The notes under the pieces: model-generated
Told to the model about the DNA's origin: nothing
The model's database searches: none
Seen by the model: the letters and a program-made list of their open reading frames with translations, nothing else
Position numbers and translations under genes: made by a program
Origin: Lachnospiraceae bacterium
GTDB lineage: Bacteria; Bacillota; Clostridia; Lachnospirales; Lachnospiraceae
Assembly: GCA_003447295.1 (NCBI GenBank)
Contig: DLZQ01000035.1
Span: 1-33,298, forward strand
Direction: 5' to 3'
Length of the DNA stretch: 33,298 bases
Shown here: one piece after another, positions 16,447-26,657 of the stretch
How positions within the stretch are numbered: the first letter of the stretch is position 1
Layout of the letters: the number at the start of each line of letters is the position of its first letter

Positions 16447-17899
16447 TTGCCTGTAATAATTCGATTCCTTTGCGGATTCTTGCAAGAGATTCCTCCTTGC
16501 CCAGGACTTCCATGATCTCCGTAGCACCGGCAGGTGTCATCTGCTTGCCGGATACAGCGGTACGAATCGGCCACATCACATAACCGTTCTTGCAGCCCTT
16601 TTCCTCCACATATTTTACAAGAGTCTGATACAGCCCGTCATTGCTGTAATCCTCCTGTGCCTCCAGGATCGGAAGCAGGTCTTTTAATACCTCCAGAGAA
16701 CTCTCTGCGGTAGTCTTCATCTTCTTGTGTGTGTACATTGCCACATCGTACTCCGGAAGTTCCTCGAAGAAATCTACCAGTCCGGCGATATCCGGGAATA
16801 CTTCGATCCGGGTCTTTACCATGGCTGCGATCTTCTTAAGATCTAAGGGCTTACTGATCGCATTCTTCAGATAAGGTTCTGCCATCTCGTAGAATTTATC
16901 GAAGTCCATAGCCTTCAGGTACTCGCCGTTCATCCAGCGCAGCTTTACGATATCGAAGACTGCGGGAGACTTGCTGATACGATGATAGTCAAACTCCTTG
17001 ATCAGTTCGTCCAGAGAAAAGATCTCACGGTTATCTTCCGGACTCCATCCCAGCAGTGCCACATAGTTGACAATTGCTTCGGTAATGAATCCCTGGTCGA
17101 TCAGATCCTCGAAGGAAGCATGTCCGCTTCTCTTGGACAGCTTCTTGTGGTTCTCATCAGTGATCAGGGGCAGATGGATATATACCGGTACCTGCCAGCC
17201 GAAAGCATCATACAGACGCACATACTTCGGGGAGGAGGACAAATATTCGTTGCCTCGTACCACATGTGTGATATTCATGGTATGGTCATCTACCACGTTG
17301 GCAAAATTGTAAGTAGGATAGCCGTCGGATTTGATCAGGATCATATCATCCAGCTGGGAATTATCTACGGTAATGTCTCCGTATAACTCATCATGGAATG
17401 TTGTAGTTCCTTCCTTGGGGTTGTTCTGACGGATGACAAAAGGCTTGCCTGCGGCGAGATTTGCCTCGATCTCTTCCTTGGACAGGGACAGGCAGTGCTT
17501 GTCGTATACGGTGATCTCCTTGCCGTCCACAACCTCGGTCTTCAAGGATGCCAGTCTCTCCTTATCACAGAAGCAATAATATGCCTCGCCCTTATCGATC
17601 AGCTCCTTGGCATATTTCATATAGATACCGGTCTTCATACGCTCACTCTGCACGTAAGGACCGTAGCCGCCGTCCTTATCGGGTCCCTCATCATGTACCA
17701 GTCCGGTCTTCTCCAGGGTACGGTAGATGATCTCGGTAGCGCCTTCCACATAGCGCTCCTGGTCGGTATCCTCGATACGGAGCATAAAATCTCCGCCGGC
17801 ATGCTTTGCAATCAAAAATTCATATAATGCGGACCGCAGATTACCTACATGCATTTTACCGGTAGGGCTGGGTGCGTATCTTGTTCTGATCTTTGTCAT
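16439..17899 (-). CDS. gltX: Glutamate--tRNA ligase
   Basis: From the ATG at 17899 the protein has 486 residues. Codons further upstream are open, but GAGGAG sits 5-6 bases before this ATG. The class I synthetase signatures are present: [14 protein letters not shown] near residues 6-19 (the HIGH-type motif) and KKLSKRSGH (the KMSKS-type motif) near residue 245, with [12 protein letters not shown] and [14 protein letters not shown] between them. It charges tRNA-Glu and, in bacteria lacking GlnRS, often tRNA-Gln as well. It is probably co-transcribed with the overlapping helicase gene from a promoter at 18011-18039. Confidence 0.97.
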   Translation of the reverse strand: MTKIRTRYAPSPTGKMHVGNLRSALYEFLIAKHAGGDFMLRIEDTDQERYVEGATEIIYRTLEKTGLVHDEGPDKDGGYGPYVQSERMKTGIYMKYAKELIDKGEAYYCFCDKERLASLKTEVVDGKEITVYDKHCLSLSKEEIEANLAAGKPFVIRQNNPKEGTTTFHDELYGDITVDNSQLDDMILIKSDGYPTYNFANVVDDHTMNITHVVRGNEYLSSSPKYVRLYDAFGWQVPVYIHLPLITDENHKKLSKRSGHASFEDLIDQGFITEAIVNYVALLGWSPEDNREIFSLDELIKEFDYHRISKSPAVFDIVKLRWMNGEYLKAMDFDKFYEMAEPYLKNAISKPLDLKKIAAMVKTRIEVFPDIAGLVDFFEELPEYDVAMYTHKKMKTTAESSLEVLKDLLPILEAQEDYSNDGLYQTLVKYVEEKGCKNGYVMWPIRTAVSGKQMTPAGATEIMEVLGKEESLARIRKGIELLQANV

Positions 17900-18010
17900 T
17901 TTCTCCTCATTTCCGCAGGGAATCCATCCATATCCGGGCTGCTGTCTTCCGGCATACGCTTTCCTGCTTATATATTCCTGTCCACCATCTCCAGGGCAGA
18001 CCACTTTCTT

Positions 18011-18039
18011 ATTCTACCGCCTTTTTTCAAAAACTGCAA
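18011..18039 (-). promoter_or_regulatory. Promoter of gltX and the UvrD-like helicase
   Basis: On the minus strand TTGCAG (18034-18039) and TAGAAT (18011-18016) are separated by 17 bp, leaving a leader of about 105 nt before the gltX ATG. The -35 box lies only a few bases from the end of the TRIC channel gene. Confidence 0.65.
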
Positions 18040-18042
18040 CAG

Positions 18043-18693
18043 TTAAGACAAGGATTTCGGATGGGGAAGGTTCCATCTGTAATGCGCTGCCAGGAAACGG
18101 ATCGCCATGACAATAAAAGCTCCGATGAATACCGCCGGCAGTCTTCCCCATTCTCTGTATATCCACACGCAGCCCAGTGCTCCAACAAGGGATGCACAGG
18201 CATAAATATGCTTTACGAAGATGTAAGGCTCCTCCCCTGCCATCATGTCACGCATCAGACCGCCGCCTACACCGGTAAGCATTCCTATAAACACCAGCAG
18301 GAAGAAATTATCAGGATATCCATTATCAATTCCCGACATCACACCCAGAGATGTAAAGATTCCCAGGCCAACGGAATCCATGATCAGCATGGCCTTGTCA
18401 TAAAAAGTTCCCAGTCTGCCACTTAAAAGATCATGCTTGATATACAGCAGTATAAAAATCGCCAGTGACGTAATCACTGATACCACAACATACACCGGCT
18501 TTTCCAGTGCCGAAGGCAATTTCCCCAGGATCACATCCCTGGTCATGCCTCCTCCCACTGCCGTCACTACGCCCAACACGCAGATGCCGAAAATATCCAT
18601 TCGTTTTCGGATCCCCACCATGGCACCTGACGCGGCGAAAGCAATGGTTCCTAAGATTTCCATGAAAAAAATAATACCGTCCTGAATGTTCAT
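18043..18693 (-). CDS. Trimeric intracellular cation (TRIC) channel family protein, UPF0126
   Basis: The 216-residue membrane protein has seven hydrophobic segments arranged as two repeats: FMEILGTIAFAASGAMVGIRKRMDIFG with GVVTAVGGGMTRDVILG, then AMLIMDSVGLGIFTSLGVMSGI with MLTGVGGGLMRDMMAG. The paired GGG-MxRD motifs are diagnostic of TRIC/UPF0126 (YicG/YadS-like) proteins, which form trimeric cation channels. AGGAGA lies upstream of the ATG. It has its own promoter at 18724-18752 and ends 4 bp before the gltX -35 box. The conducted ion in this organism cannot be read from sequence. Confidence 0.93.
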   Translation of the reverse strand: MNIQDGIIFFMEILGTIAFAASGAMVGIRKRMDIFGICVLGVVTAVGGGMTRDVILGKLPSALEKPVYVVVSVITSLAIFILLYIKHDLLSGRLGTFYDKAMLIMDSVGLGIFTSLGVMSGIDNGYPDNFFLLVFIGMLTGVGGGLMRDMMAGEEPYIFVKHIYACASLVGALGCVWIYREWGRLPAVFIGAFIVMAIRFLAAHYRWNLPHPKSLS

Positions 18694-18723
18694 AATCTGT
18701 TTCTCCTAAAAGTTCTCCACGAT

Positions 18724-18752
18724 ATTTTATAGTATCTTTCTTAAAATAACAA
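18724..18752 (-). promoter_or_regulatory. Promoter of the TRIC channel gene
   Basis: On the minus strand TTGTTA (18747-18752) and TAAAAT (18724-18729) are 17 bp apart, about 30 bp before the ATG. Confidence 0.6.
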
Positions 18753-18771
18753 TAGCTAATTTACAGACCGT

Positions 18772-18805
18772 AAAAAAGGAACCATCACGCTTCTGTGATG
18801 ATTCC
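18772..18805 (-). terminator. Terminator of the [FeFe] hydrogenase gene
   Basis: On the minus strand GGAATCATCAC pairs with GTGATGGTTCC (one G-U pair) around a 6-nt loop and is followed by TTTTTT. It begins about 29 bp after the hydrogenase stop codon. Confidence 0.92.
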
Positions 18806-18833
18806 CTTTCCAGGCAAAATTTCTGTCCTGTGT

Positions 18834-20363
18834 TTATTCTTTTTCCAGTTCCACCATTTCCTGATCCACACTTTCATCAGGTACTTTCTTCTCTGCTTCG
18901 TTCTTGAACTTGTCCACGGCTTTGGCTGCTACGGGGATAGCAATATTGGTACCGGCTCCGGCAATACAGCCTCCGGGACATGCCATACCCTCGATCAGGC
19001 AGCCGTTCATCTTACCGGCCTTGGCAAGGAGCAGGGCTTTCTTACATTCTGCCAGGCTCTCCGCATGCTGAATATTGACGGGAGTACCCGGATAGTATTT
19101 CTCGATGCAGTCCTTGATAGCGTTGGCAACACCGCCTGCCACACCGTAACCTCTTCCGGCAGCGGTAGCATCCTTCATCTCATCCATAGCCTTGATCTCA
19201 TCTAACAGGATTCCCTTAGCTTCGAACATACCGGTCAGTTCCTCAAAAGTGATAACAAAATCCACATCAGAGCGGACGGTACGTCTGCTGGCTTCCAGCT
19301 TCTTGGAAGCACAGGGTCCAATGAATACTACGGATGCATCCGGATGTTCCTGTTTGATCAGACGGGCTGTTGCAACCATAGGGGTTAATTCATTACTGAT
19401 CTTATCAATGGTCTCAGGGAACAGATTCTTCGCCATCACAGACCAGGAAGGACAACAGGAGGTCAGTGCAAACTGCTGCTTACCGGTAGCAACCTCCTTC
19501 ACGTAGTGCTCCGCTTCCGCCATACATCCCATGTCAGCTCCCAACGCTGTCTCATAGACATCCGCAAACCCCAATTCCTTCAAAGCTGTCTTGAACATCT
19601 CAGGTGTCACCTTCGGACCGAACTGTCCGGCAAATGCAGGTGCTACCTGGGCTATGATCTTCCGTCCGGACTGCATGGCACGGATCAGCTGGAAGATCTG
19701 TGACTTGTCAGCTATCGCTCCGAAAGGACAGCTTACCATACACTGACCACAGGATACACATTTCTCATTGTCGATCACGGCTCTTCCCACATGGTCAGAT
19801 GTAATAGCTCCAATACCGCAGGCAGCCTTACAGGGACGCTCTTTGTGACAGATCGCATCATAAGGGCAGATTTCACGACATTTTCCGCACTTGATGCATT
19901 TCTCCTGATCAATAACAGACTTGCCGTTTTTCATAGAGATCGCACCCTTGGGACAGACACTCTGACAGGGATGTGCCAGGCACCCCATGCATGAGCTGGT
20001 CACCTCATAACGGTTCTCCGGGCAGGCATTACAAGCCGACGGAATGACCTGCATCAGAGGGGGCTCATAATATTTTTCATCAATATTACTCTCTTCCAGT
20101 CCCTGTGTCAGATGTCCGGGATGCTCACGGTTCTCCGGGCGTAAGCTCATACCCATGGCCAGACGGATGCGCTCACGGATGATCGCTCTGTCACGATAGA
20201 CGCTCTCCCAGAACTCCGACTCTTCATAGTCTACGATCTTATAAGGCAGCGCCTCCATATCATCTTTCAGATTCGTGGAATTGTAAGCCAGATTAGCCAC
20301 TTCCTTAAATACTCTTCTTCTCCGCTGTCTTACCGGAGTATCGATCCCTCTCATGCTGCTCAT
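18834..20363 (-). CDS. [FeFe] hydrogenase, probable group B type
   Basis: The 509-residue protein has a Cys-rich N-terminal region (about 111-215) with several iron-sulfur motifs (CNACPENRYE, SSCMGCLAHPCQSVCP, CIKCGKCREICP, CVSCGQCMVSCP). The H-cluster domain follows: L1 TSCCPSW (Cys303, Cys304), L2 IGPCASKKLEA (Cys351) and L3 EGMACPGGCIAGAG (Cys462, Cys466). All expected H-cluster ligands are present. L2 reading GPC rather than MPC and the length fit the group B1/B3 enzymes of fermentative Clostridia, which are thought to work with ferredoxin. No hydE/F/G maturase lies in the window, so maturation genes must be elsewhere. The gene has its own promoter and terminator. A start at Met4 (20354) is also possible. 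Confidence 0.93.
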   Translation of the reverse strand: MSSMRGIDTPVRQRRRRVFKEVANLAYNSTNLKDDMEALPYKIVDYEESEFWESVYRDRAIIRERIRLAMGMSLRPENREHPGHLTQGLEESNIDEKYYEPPLMQVIPSACNACPENRYEVTSSCMGCLAHPCQSVCPKGAISMKNGKSVIDQEKCIKCGKCREICPYDAICHKERPCKAACGIGAITSDHVGRAVIDNEKCVSCGQCMVSCPFGAIADKSQIFQLIRAMQSGRKIIAQVAPAFAGQFGPKVTPEMFKTALKELGFADVYETALGADMGCMAEAEHYVKEVATGKQQFALTSCCPSWSVMAKNLFPETIDKISNELTPMVATARLIKQEHPDASVVFIGPCASKKLEASRRTVRSDVDFVITFEELTGMFEAKGILLDEIKAMDEMKDATAAGRGYGVAGGVANAIKDCIEKYYPGTPVNIQHAESLAECKKALLLAKAGKMNGCLIEGMACPGGCIAGAGTNIAIPVAAKAVDKFKNEAEKKVPDESVDQEMVELEKE

Positions 20364-20406
20364 ATCACATTACCGCCTTTTGATATTTTTTTAACATACT
20401 ACCCAT

Positions 20407-20435
20407 ATTAAACCATACTGCACCTGTAAATGCAA
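20407..20435 (-). promoter_or_regulatory. Possible promoter of the hydrogenase gene
   Basis: On the minus strand TTGCAT (20430-20435) is followed after 17 bp by TTTAAT (20407-20412), with overlapping AT-rich alternatives, about 44 bp before the ATG. Confidence 0.45.
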
Positions 20436-20445
20436 GAAAAATCAC

Positions 20446-20488
20446 AATAAAAATAGGATCCTTCACTGTTTTTCGTGAAAGATCCTAT
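20446..20488 (-). terminator. Terminator of tyrS
   Basis: ATAGGATC-TTCAC (20453-20466) pairs with GTGAA-GATCCTAT (20475-20488) apart from one central mismatch. On the minus strand the stem is followed by TTTTTATT. It lies 30 bp after the tyrS stop codon. Confidence 0.9.
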
Positions 20489-20517
20489 CTTTCAATTTTA
20501 GTTATTTTTATATGTTA

Positions 20518-21741
20518 TTATTTCATAACGACTCTCTTGAAGTTCTTCTTACCTCTGCGGACTACCAGACCCTCTCCGTCAAACTGCTCGGGATCGTAAG
20601 CGGTCTTCACATCTGTAACCTTTTCATCCGCTACGACAACACCGCCCTGTTCTACGGCACGTCTTGCTTCACTGCGGGATGCGGACAGTCCGGATTTCAC
20701 CAGAACACCGAGAATATCAATCTTACCATCGGCAAAGTCTGCCTCTGTCAGCTCACTGGTAGGCATTTCTGCGGCGTTGCCGCCGGTAAACAGTGCTCTT
20801 GCACTCTCCTGTGCCTTCTTAGCCTCTTCCTCGCCATGTACCAGATTGGTCAGTTCGTATGCCAGAATTTCCTTCGCCTGATTTAACTGGCTTCCTTCCC
20901 ATTTGTCCATCTCATCGATCTGCTCCAGAGGCAGGAAGGTCAGCATACGCAGGCACTTCAGGACATCAGCGTCTGATACATTTCTCCAGTACTGGTAGAA
21001 CTCGAAAGGAGTAGTCTTGTTGGGATCCAGCCATACGGCACCCTTCTGGGTCTTACCCATCTTCTTACCCTCGGAATTTAACAGCAGGGTGATGGTCATA
21101 GCATAAGCATCCTTGCCCAGCTTTCTGCGGATCAGCTCGGTGCCTCCTAACATATTGCTCCACTGATCATCACCACCAAACTGCATGTTACAGCCGTATT
21201 TCTGGTATAAGGTCAGGAAGTCAAAGCTCTGCATGATCATGTAGTTGAACTCTAAGAAGCTTAAGCCCTTCTCCATTCTCTGCTTGTAGCACTCTGCGGT
21301 CAGCATACGGTTAACGCTGAAGTGTGCTCCCACATCTCTTAACAGTTCCACATAGTTCAGATTCAGCAGCCAGTCCGCATTATTGACCATCAGTGCCTTA
21401 CCGTCGCCAAAATCAATAAAACGGCTCATCTGCTTCTTGAAGCAGTCTACGTTATGCTGAATGGTCTCCTTGGTCATCATGGTACGCATATCGCTTCTGC
21501 CGGAGGGATCACCGATCATTGCAGTTCCTCCACCGATCAGAGCGATGGGCTTGTTGCCTGCCATCTGCATTCTCTTCATCAGACACAGTGCCATGAAATG
21601 TCCCACGTGAAGACTGTCTGCAGTAGGATCAAAACCAATGTAGAAGGTAGCCTTTCCGTTATTGATCAGTTCCTTGATCTCCTCTTCATCTGTCAGCTGT
21701 GCCAGCAGTCCTCTGGCTTTTAATTCATCAAATACTGTCAT
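20518..21741 (-). CDS. tyrS: Tyrosine--tRNA ligase
   Basis: From the ATG at 21741 the protein has 407 residues; AAGGAGAAG upstream decides this start over the in-frame codons reaching 21789, which lie inside the T-box leader. It shows [15 protein letters not shown] near residues 36-50 (HIGH-type motif) and [16 protein letters not shown] (KMSKS-type motif) near residue 230. A C-terminal S4 RNA-binding domain ([28 protein letters not shown]) is present, as in TyrRS. It charges tRNA-Tyr in the cytosol. Regulation by a tyrosine T-box is directly visible upstream. Confidence 0.97.
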   Translation of the reverse strand: MTVFDELKARGLLAQLTDEEEIKELINNGKATFYIGFDPTADSLHVGHFMALCLMKRMQMAGNKPIALIGGGTAMIGDPSGRSDMRTMMTKETIQHNVDCFKKQMSRFIDFGDGKALMVNNADWLLNLNYVELLRDVGAHFSVNRMLTAECYKQRMEKGLSFLEFNYMIMQSFDFLTLYQKYGCNMQFGGDDQWSNMLGGTELIRRKLGKDAYAMTITLLLNSEGKKMGKTQKGAVWLDPNKTTPFEFYQYWRNVSDADVLKCLRMLTFLPLEQIDEMDKWEGSQLNQAKEILAYELTNLVHGEEEAKKAQESARALFTGGNAAEMPTSELTEADFADGKIDILGVLVKSGLSASRSEARRAVEQGGVVVADEKVTDVKTAYDPEQFDGEGLVVRRGKKNFKRVVMK

Positions 21742-21814
21742 TTTCTCTTCTCCTTTTTGGGTTCTTTTACTCTGTATACCTTTTTGCATTTTTCGGGAAT
21801 CGGCTCCAAAGGCA

Positions 21815-22135
21815 CTAAAAAAGCCCGCCCCTTTTCAAAAGGACGAGCTTGATCACTCGTGTTACCACCTAATGTTCCCGCCAGACTCACATCTGACAGC
21901 TCAGTAAGTATCTATCAATACTTCGGCCGATATCGGGGCCTGCCGTCCTGATCTACTCGTTCGGGATCCTCTGATAAAAATCTTCTGATCCTTCTCTTTC
22001 CACCGGCTGCTCCGGGATGTATTCCTGCTCTGCTTCTGTGCGCCTCTCACCTGCCGGCTACTCTCTGTCAGAAGTGGAGGAACAGTACTTCTTCCCTTCA
22101 TTGCATTCTTCTTATCATATGTTTGCGCTAAACAT
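21815..22135 (-). ncRNA. Tyrosine-specific T-box leader of tyrS
   Basis: The T-box core AGGTGGTAACACG lies at 21858-21870 (minus strand), next to a terminator formed by AAGCTCGTCC and GGGCGGGCTT with a run of T (about 21815-21850). Stem I lies around 22000-22080, opening with AGAGAGTAGCCGGC and closing with GCCGGTGG. The codon UAC (Tyr) stands in a GGAATACATCC context at 22021-22019, in the expected place for the specifier loop. Uncharged tRNA-Tyr would stabilise the antiterminator and allow tyrS transcription. Together with the promoter this accounts for the 457-bp gap between tyrS and gpsA. The exact 5' end is estimated from the promoter. Confidence 0.9.
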
Positions 22136-22141
22136 GAACTT

Positions 22142-22170
22142 ATTATAGCCAGTTTGCGTTTTTCTGTCAA
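22142..22170 (-). promoter_or_regulatory. Consensus promoter of the T-box-tyrS transcript
   Basis: On the minus strand TTGACA (22165-22170) and TATAAT (22142-22147), both perfect sigma-A consensus hexamers, are separated by exactly 17 bp. It begins 28 bp after the gpsA stop, and no clear terminator separates the two, so some read-through from gpsA is possible. Confidence 0.9.
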
Positions 22171-22198
22171 CACCAAAAATATGATCTATTCTCACGAT

Positions 22199-23212
22199 TT
22201 ATTCTTCAGGCCAGGGCAGGTGGGATACTTCCAGCTTCTTGTCACGAAGCATCAGTTCTTTTACGGCCTGATCCGCGGGCTTACCGTCAAAGAGCACTTC
22301 ATTTACCTGCTCGATAATAGGCAGCTGAACGTCATATTTTTTCGACAGTTCCATGGCAGCCTTGGCGGAATACACGCCCTCTACCACCATCTGTACTTCC
22401 TTCATGGCTTCCTCGTAGGACTTGCCCTGCCCAATCAGGATACCGGCACGACGGTTACGGGAATGCATACTGGCGCAGGTCACGATCAGATCTCCGATAC
22501 CGGTCAGACCACAGAAGGTCTCGAAATTACCACCCATGGCAGTACCAAGTCTGGCGATCTCGGTAATGCCTCTGGTGATCAGTGCTGCCTTCGTATTGTC
22601 TCCGTAGCCCAGTCCGTCGGCAATACCGGCAGCCAGCGCTACTACGTTTTTCAGGGCACCGCCCAGTTCAATGCCCAGTACATCCGGGCTGGTATAGACA
22701 CGGAACACCTCGTTCATGAACAGATTCTGCACATATTCCGCACAGCTTTTACTCTTAGAACCCGCTACGATCGTCGTGGGGATACCACGGCTGACTTCCT
22801 CCGCGTGCGTCGGTCCGGACAGTACCGCTACCTGTGCCTGGGGGATCTCATCTTCGATGATCTGTGCCTGGGTCATCAGGGTATGCTCCTCGATTCCCTT
22901 GGAGACGCTGACGATTCTCTGTCCCTTCGCCACCAGCGGGCTGATGCGGTGTGCCGTGCTTCTGGTGTAGGAGCTTGCCACTGCCATAACTAACAGATCC
23001 TTACCCTCGATCGCAGATTTATCATCCGTAGTAAAGATCATATCCTCCGGGAGCTTTACTCCCGGCAGCATCTTGTGTTCGTGCTTCTCCTGAAGCATCT
23101 GAATCTCTGCGGGAACTGCAGACCATACCGTCACCTCATGTCCGTTCTTATGTAATACCACTGACAGACCGATGCCCCAGCTTCCGCCGCCCAATATACA
23201 TACTTTTGCCAT
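22199..23212 (-). CDS. gpsA: Glycerol-3-phosphate dehydrogenase [NAD(P)+]
   Basis: The 337-residue cytosolic enzyme reduces dihydroxyacetone phosphate to sn-glycerol 3-phosphate, the backbone of phospholipids. It has an N-terminal Rossmann motif VCILGGGSWGIGLS, SVSKGIE near residue 103, VLSGPTHAEEVSRG near residue 133 and the C-terminal catalytic block GGALKNVVALAAGIADGLGYGDNTKAALITRG near residues 183-214, including the catalytic Lys. The start lies 3 bp after the plsY stop codon. The neighbouring plsY uses its product, so the two form one pathway step pair. Confidence 0.97.
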   Translation of the reverse strand: MAKVCILGGGSWGIGLSVVLHKNGHEVTVWSAVPAEIQMLQEKHEHKMLPGVKLPEDMIFTTDDKSAIEGKDLLVMAVASSYTRSTAHRISPLVAKGQRIVSVSKGIEEHTLMTQAQIIEDEIPQAQVAVLSGPTHAEEVSRGIPTTIVAGSKSKSCAEYVQNLFMNEVFRVYTSPDVLGIELGGALKNVVALAAGIADGLGYGDNTKAALITRGITEIARLGTAMGGNFETFCGLTGIGDLIVTCASMHSRNRRAGILIGQGKSYEEAMKEVQMVVEGVYSAKAAMELSKKYDVQLPIIEQVNEVLFDGKPADQAVKELMLRDKKLEVSHLPWPEE

Positions 23213-23215
23213 AGC

Positions 23216-23899
23216 TTATTTATCCTCCCCGGATATTTCTGTCTGCGCTTCTGTTGCCTTTTTCTTGAACAGATAAGTCTTCCTCTCGTTCCCGTGAAGC
23301 AGACGGACAATGTTCTGTCTGTGCTTCCAATATGCCATAACCGTGAGAAATGCAGTAATTGCATACATCTCATACAGCTGTGACTGCGGCATGGCACCGA
23401 ACAGTCCCATCTGTCCGCAGACTACCATCTGGATCATAAATCCGGCATATACCAGCAGTGATCCCAGAGACACATAATGTGTGGTCAGAAAAGCTCCAAA
23501 AAAAAGTACCACACCCATCACGATAAAATAGGGGTGGAAAGACAGGATCAGTCCTGCGGTGGCAGCGATACCCTTTCCGCCCTTAAATCCCATATAGAAC
23601 GGAAAGTTGTGTCCGATAATGGCTCCTGCGCCGGTGTACAGGCACAGCAGATAAATATTCTCCGGATGTCCGGTACTGAATAAGGCTCTGGTGATACATA
23701 CGGCGATGATACATTTTAAACAGTCTCCCGCAAACACGATCAGTCCCGCTTTCGTTCCCAATACTCTTAAGGCATTGGTAGTACCGGCATTGCCGCTTCC
23801 GTACTTACGGATATCGATTCCCTTTGTCTTGCCATAAAAATATGCAGTCTGAAACAGTCCAAATACATAGCCGATGAGTAAACAGATAACACGTTCCAT
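23216..23899 (-). CDS. plsY: Acyl-phosphate:glycerol-3-phosphate acyltransferase
   Basis: The 227-residue integral membrane protein adds an acyl group from acyl phosphate to glycerol 3-phosphate, the first step of phosphatidate synthesis. PlsY motifs are present: GIDIRKYGSGNAGTTNALRVLG (about 29-50), GHNFPFYMGFKGGKGIAAT (about 97-115) and a later C-terminal motif region. At least five hydrophobic segments are seen. It carries a C-terminal Lys-rich tail longer than the minimal family. The ATG overlaps the der stop by one base (TAATG). Confidence 0.96.
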   Translation of the reverse strand: MERVICLLIGYVFGLFQTAYFYGKTKGIDIRKYGSGNAGTTNALRVLGTKAGLIVFAGDCLKCIIAVCITRALFSTGHPENIYLLCLYTGAGAIIGHNFPFYMGFKGGKGIAATAGLILSFHPYFIVMGVVLFFGAFLTTHYVSLGSLLVYAGFMIQMVVCGQMGLFGAMPQSQLYEMYAITAFLTVMAYWKHRQNIVRLLHGNERKTYLFKKKATEAQTEISGEDK

Positions 23900-25239
23900 T
23901 ATTGATCTTTTTCCTTTCGTTCTCTGATGATAAATCTGAGGGGAGTCCCCTTGAACCCAAAGGTCTCTCGGATCTGATTTTCAATATATCTGGTATAGGA
24001 GAAATGCATCAGCTCCTTATCGTTTACAAAGATCACGAAAGTAGGCGGTTTTACCGCTACCTGGGTAATATAGTACAATCTCAGTCTCTTACCCTTATCA
24101 GAAGGGGGCTGCTGCATTGCCACAGCCTCTGCCATGATCTCATTGAGCACACCGGTAGCCACACGCATGGCGTGGTTCTCGCTGACAATATCGATGGTCT
24201 CGAACAGCTTGGGCAGTCTCTGCCCCGTCTTCGCAGAGACAAACAGAAGCTCCGCATAAGGCATGAAGGATAAGGTATTGCGCACCTTTTCCGTAAATTT
24301 GTAAATGGTCTTGTCGTCTTTTTCGATGGCATCCCACTTATTCACTACAATGATCGTCGCTTTGCCTCTCTCATGTGCGATTCCGGCGATCTTCGCATCC
24401 TGCTCCGTAACGCCTTCTTCCGCATCGATCATCAGTACCACGACCTCCGCACGTTCCACGGCACTGACAGTACGGACGATCATGTAACGCTCCAGCTCTT
24501 CCTTGATCTTATTCTTACGACGGAGTCCCGCAGTATCAATGAAGACATATTCCTTGCCGTTATAAGTGATCTCGGTGTCCACCGCGTCTCTGGTAGTACC
24601 TGCGATATCGGATACGATCAGACGGTTCTCACCCAGCAGCTTATTGATCAGGGAAGACTTACCTACGTTAGGTTTACCGACGATAGCCACACGAGTGCGG
24701 TCATCCTCCTCTTCCTCTGCCTGTTCCTTATCAAAATATTCGGTTACAGCTTCTAACATATCACCGATTCCCAGACGGTTCACCGCAGAGATCGGATGGG
24801 GATCGCCGATGCCCAGATTGTAGAATTCGTAAACATCCGCCATATACTTTTGGAAACTGTCCACCTTGTTGACTACCAGTACCACCGGCTTGTGGGAACG
24901 GCGCAGCATGTCCGCTACCTTGGAGTCAGCGTCCACCAGCCCCTGCTTCACATCTACCAGGAAAATGATCACATCCGCCGTCTCCATGGCGATCTCCGCC
25001 TGCTCTCTCATCTGGGACAGGATCACATCCTTGCTGTCCGGCTCGATACCGCCGGTGTCGATCAGGGTAAATGTCATATCCAGCCAATGGATATCCGCAT
25101 AAATACGGTCTCTGGTAATACCGGGCGTATCTTTTACGATAGATATATTTTCGCCAGCCAATGCATTGAACAGGGTGGATTTACCTACATTCGGGCGTCC
25201 CACCACCGCAACGATGGGCTTGGATTTTCTCTTTGCCAT
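23899..25239 (-). CDS. der: Ribosome-associated GTPase Der (EngA)
   Basis: From the ATG at 25239 the protein has 446 residues; GGAGG lies 5 bases upstream, and the longer frame would include that site. Two tandem G domains are clear: GRPNVGKST with [13 protein letters not shown] in the first half, and GKPNVGKSS with [25 protein letters not shown] in the second, followed by the C-terminal KH-like domain. Der acts in late 50S ribosomal subunit assembly. It lies 28 bp after the DUF512 gene and one base over plsY, so all four genes form one operon. Confidence 0.97.
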   Translation of the reverse strand: MAKRKSKPIVAVVGRPNVGKSTLFNALAGENISIVKDTPGITRDRIYADIHWLDMTFTLIDTGGIEPDSKDVILSQMREQAEIAMETADVIIFLVDVKQGLVDADSKVADMLRRSHKPVVLVVNKVDSFQKYMADVYEFYNLGIGDPHPISAVNRLGIGDMLEAVTEYFDKEQAEEEEDDRTRVAIVGKPNVGKSSLINKLLGENRLIVSDIAGTTRDAVDTEITYNGKEYVFIDTAGLRRKNKIKEELERYMIVRTVSAVERAEVVVLMIDAEEGVTEQDAKIAGIAHERGKATIIVVNKWDAIEKDDKTIYKFTEKVRNTLSFMPYAELLFVSAKTGQRLPKLFETIDIVSENHAMRVATGVLNEIMAEAVAMQQPPSDKGKRLRLYYITQVAVKPPTFVIFVNDKELMHFSYTRYIENQIRETFGFKGTPLRFIIRERKEKDQ

Positions 25240-25267
25240 AATTTCCTCCATTCTTACTTCTGATATC

Positions 25268-26626
25268 TTAGTTCTGCCCGGAACCTGCGATTCCAAGCAA
25301 AGCGTCCACAAGATCATATCCGCTTGATTTTACAATATTCACAGGGACTTGTAAAGCCCCCTCCACGTCTGCCAGCGTATAATCGTCCAGAAACAGATCT
25401 GCTCCGCTTCTGAGGACATTCCGGGGAAGATACAACGCTTCTCCCAGGTTCTTATCCTTTAACTGCTTCACGATATCCTGCCCGGTCAGAAGCCCGGATA
25501 CAGTGATCATCTCTCCGAAAAATTCATTGATGATCTCATAGACATGGATCCGAAGCCCCGGATATTCCTGCATCAGTTCTTCCGACATTCTCTTTAAATA
25601 AGGAAACGCCAGTCTGCCCGTCGCCAGGGAAATCTCCCTTGTCCCTTCCCAGGGAAGCTTTGCCCCGGAAGTTTTGTCCACGATACGTCTCTTTAGCGCA
25701 TCATGAAACTCATCCAATAACAGACGGATCATGCCTACACCGTTCTCCAGCTGCAGATAACCATCGTAACGTTCCTCCTCCGGCACCTCTCTGCCCGCTA
25801 AGATATACCACTCGTCACTCGCCTGGATAAAATGGGTGCCATATTTCTCCATGCAGATCTTCTGGTATTTCTCAATCAGGTCAATGACCTCGCCCGCATC
25901 CTGCGCATTGAATGGTTCTAACGGATACAGCCCCTCACGGTATTTGGACAATCCAACCGGCACTACGGAAACGCTCTCCACATTCGGCAGATATTCCATC
26001 AGCTTCTGAATGCTGTATTCCAGTTCCTTACCGTCATTCACGCCCTTACACAGTACGATCTGTCCGTTCATCCGAATCCCAGCAGCATTTAAAGTATCCA
26101 CCTTTTTCAGAGCATCTCCCGCAAAACGATTGTTCAGCATTTTACACCGAAGCTCGGGATTCATGGTCTGGAACGAGATATTGATGGGGGACAGATGATA
26201 TCTGCAGATCCGGTCGATATCATGGTCCGACATGTTGGTCAATGTCACATAATTGCCCTGTAAAAAAGACAGACGGGAATCGTCATCTTTGAAATACAAA
26301 GTATCCCGCATGCCCTTCGGCATCTGATCGATAAAGCAGAAAATGCATTTGTTATGACAATGCCTGTATTCATCCATCAGGCCGTTCTCAAATTCGATTC
26401 CCAGGTCCTCATCGAATTCCTTATCGATCTCTAAGAGCCACTGCTCTCCATCCGGCTTCTCCACCAGCATTTCAATATAAGTATCCTGGGTCAGAAACTG
26501 ATAATCAAAAATATCCTCAATCTCCGTATTATCTATCGCCAGTACCTTATCTCCCGGAGCAATCTCCAGTTCCTCTGCGATACTGCCCGGCTTTACCGTT
26601 TTTACAATATGTTCTTTTTTCTTCAT
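25268..26626 (-). CDS. DUF512 radical-SAM-like iron-sulfur protein with N-terminal PDZ domain
   Basis: From the ATG at 26626 the protein has 452 residues; AGGTGG lies 8 bases upstream, while Met at 26659 has no ribosome site. The N-terminal ~65 residues resemble a PDZ domain ([26 protein letters not shown]). A CX3CX2C motif of radical SAM enzymes is present (Cys90, Cys94, Cys97 in [10 protein letters not shown]), followed by TIM-barrel-like parts ([27 protein letters not shown]) and the DUF512 C-terminal domain. The family is common in Clostridia and often next to der, but its substrate is unknown to me. It is the first gene of the der - plsY - gpsA operon. Confidence 0.9.
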   Translation of the reverse strand: MKKKEHIVKTVKPGSIAEELEIAPGDKVLAIDNTEIEDIFDYQFLTQDTYIEMLVEKPDGEQWLLEIDKEFDEDLGIEFENGLMDEYRHCHNKCIFCFIDQMPKGMRDTLYFKDDDSRLSFLQGNYVTLTNMSDHDIDRICRYHLSPINISFQTMNPELRCKMLNNRFAGDALKKVDTLNAAGIRMNGQIVLCKGVNDGKELEYSIQKLMEYLPNVESVSVVPVGLSKYREGLYPLEPFNAQDAGEVIDLIEKYQKICMEKYGTHFIQASDEWYILAGREVPEEERYDGYLQLENGVGMIRLLLDEFHDALKRRIVDKTSGAKLPWEGTREISLATGRLAFPYLKRMSEELMQEYPGLRIHVYEIINEFFGEMITVSGLLTGQDIVKQLKDKNLGEALYLPRNVLRSGADLFLDDYTLADVEGALQVPVNIVKSSGYDLVDALLGIAGSGQN

Positions 26627-26657
26627 TTTAATCCACCTAACCAGCTTTCTTCTATCC

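Noticed and set aside
21901..22176. 91-residue minus-strand open frame upstream of tyrS
   Set aside because: It lies inside the T-box leader, whose structure explains the region, and begins upstream of the predicted transcription start.
22154..22993. 279-residue plus-strand open frame over gpsA
   Set aside because: Antisense shadow of gpsA; composition rich in His/Gly/Gln and no recognisable motif.
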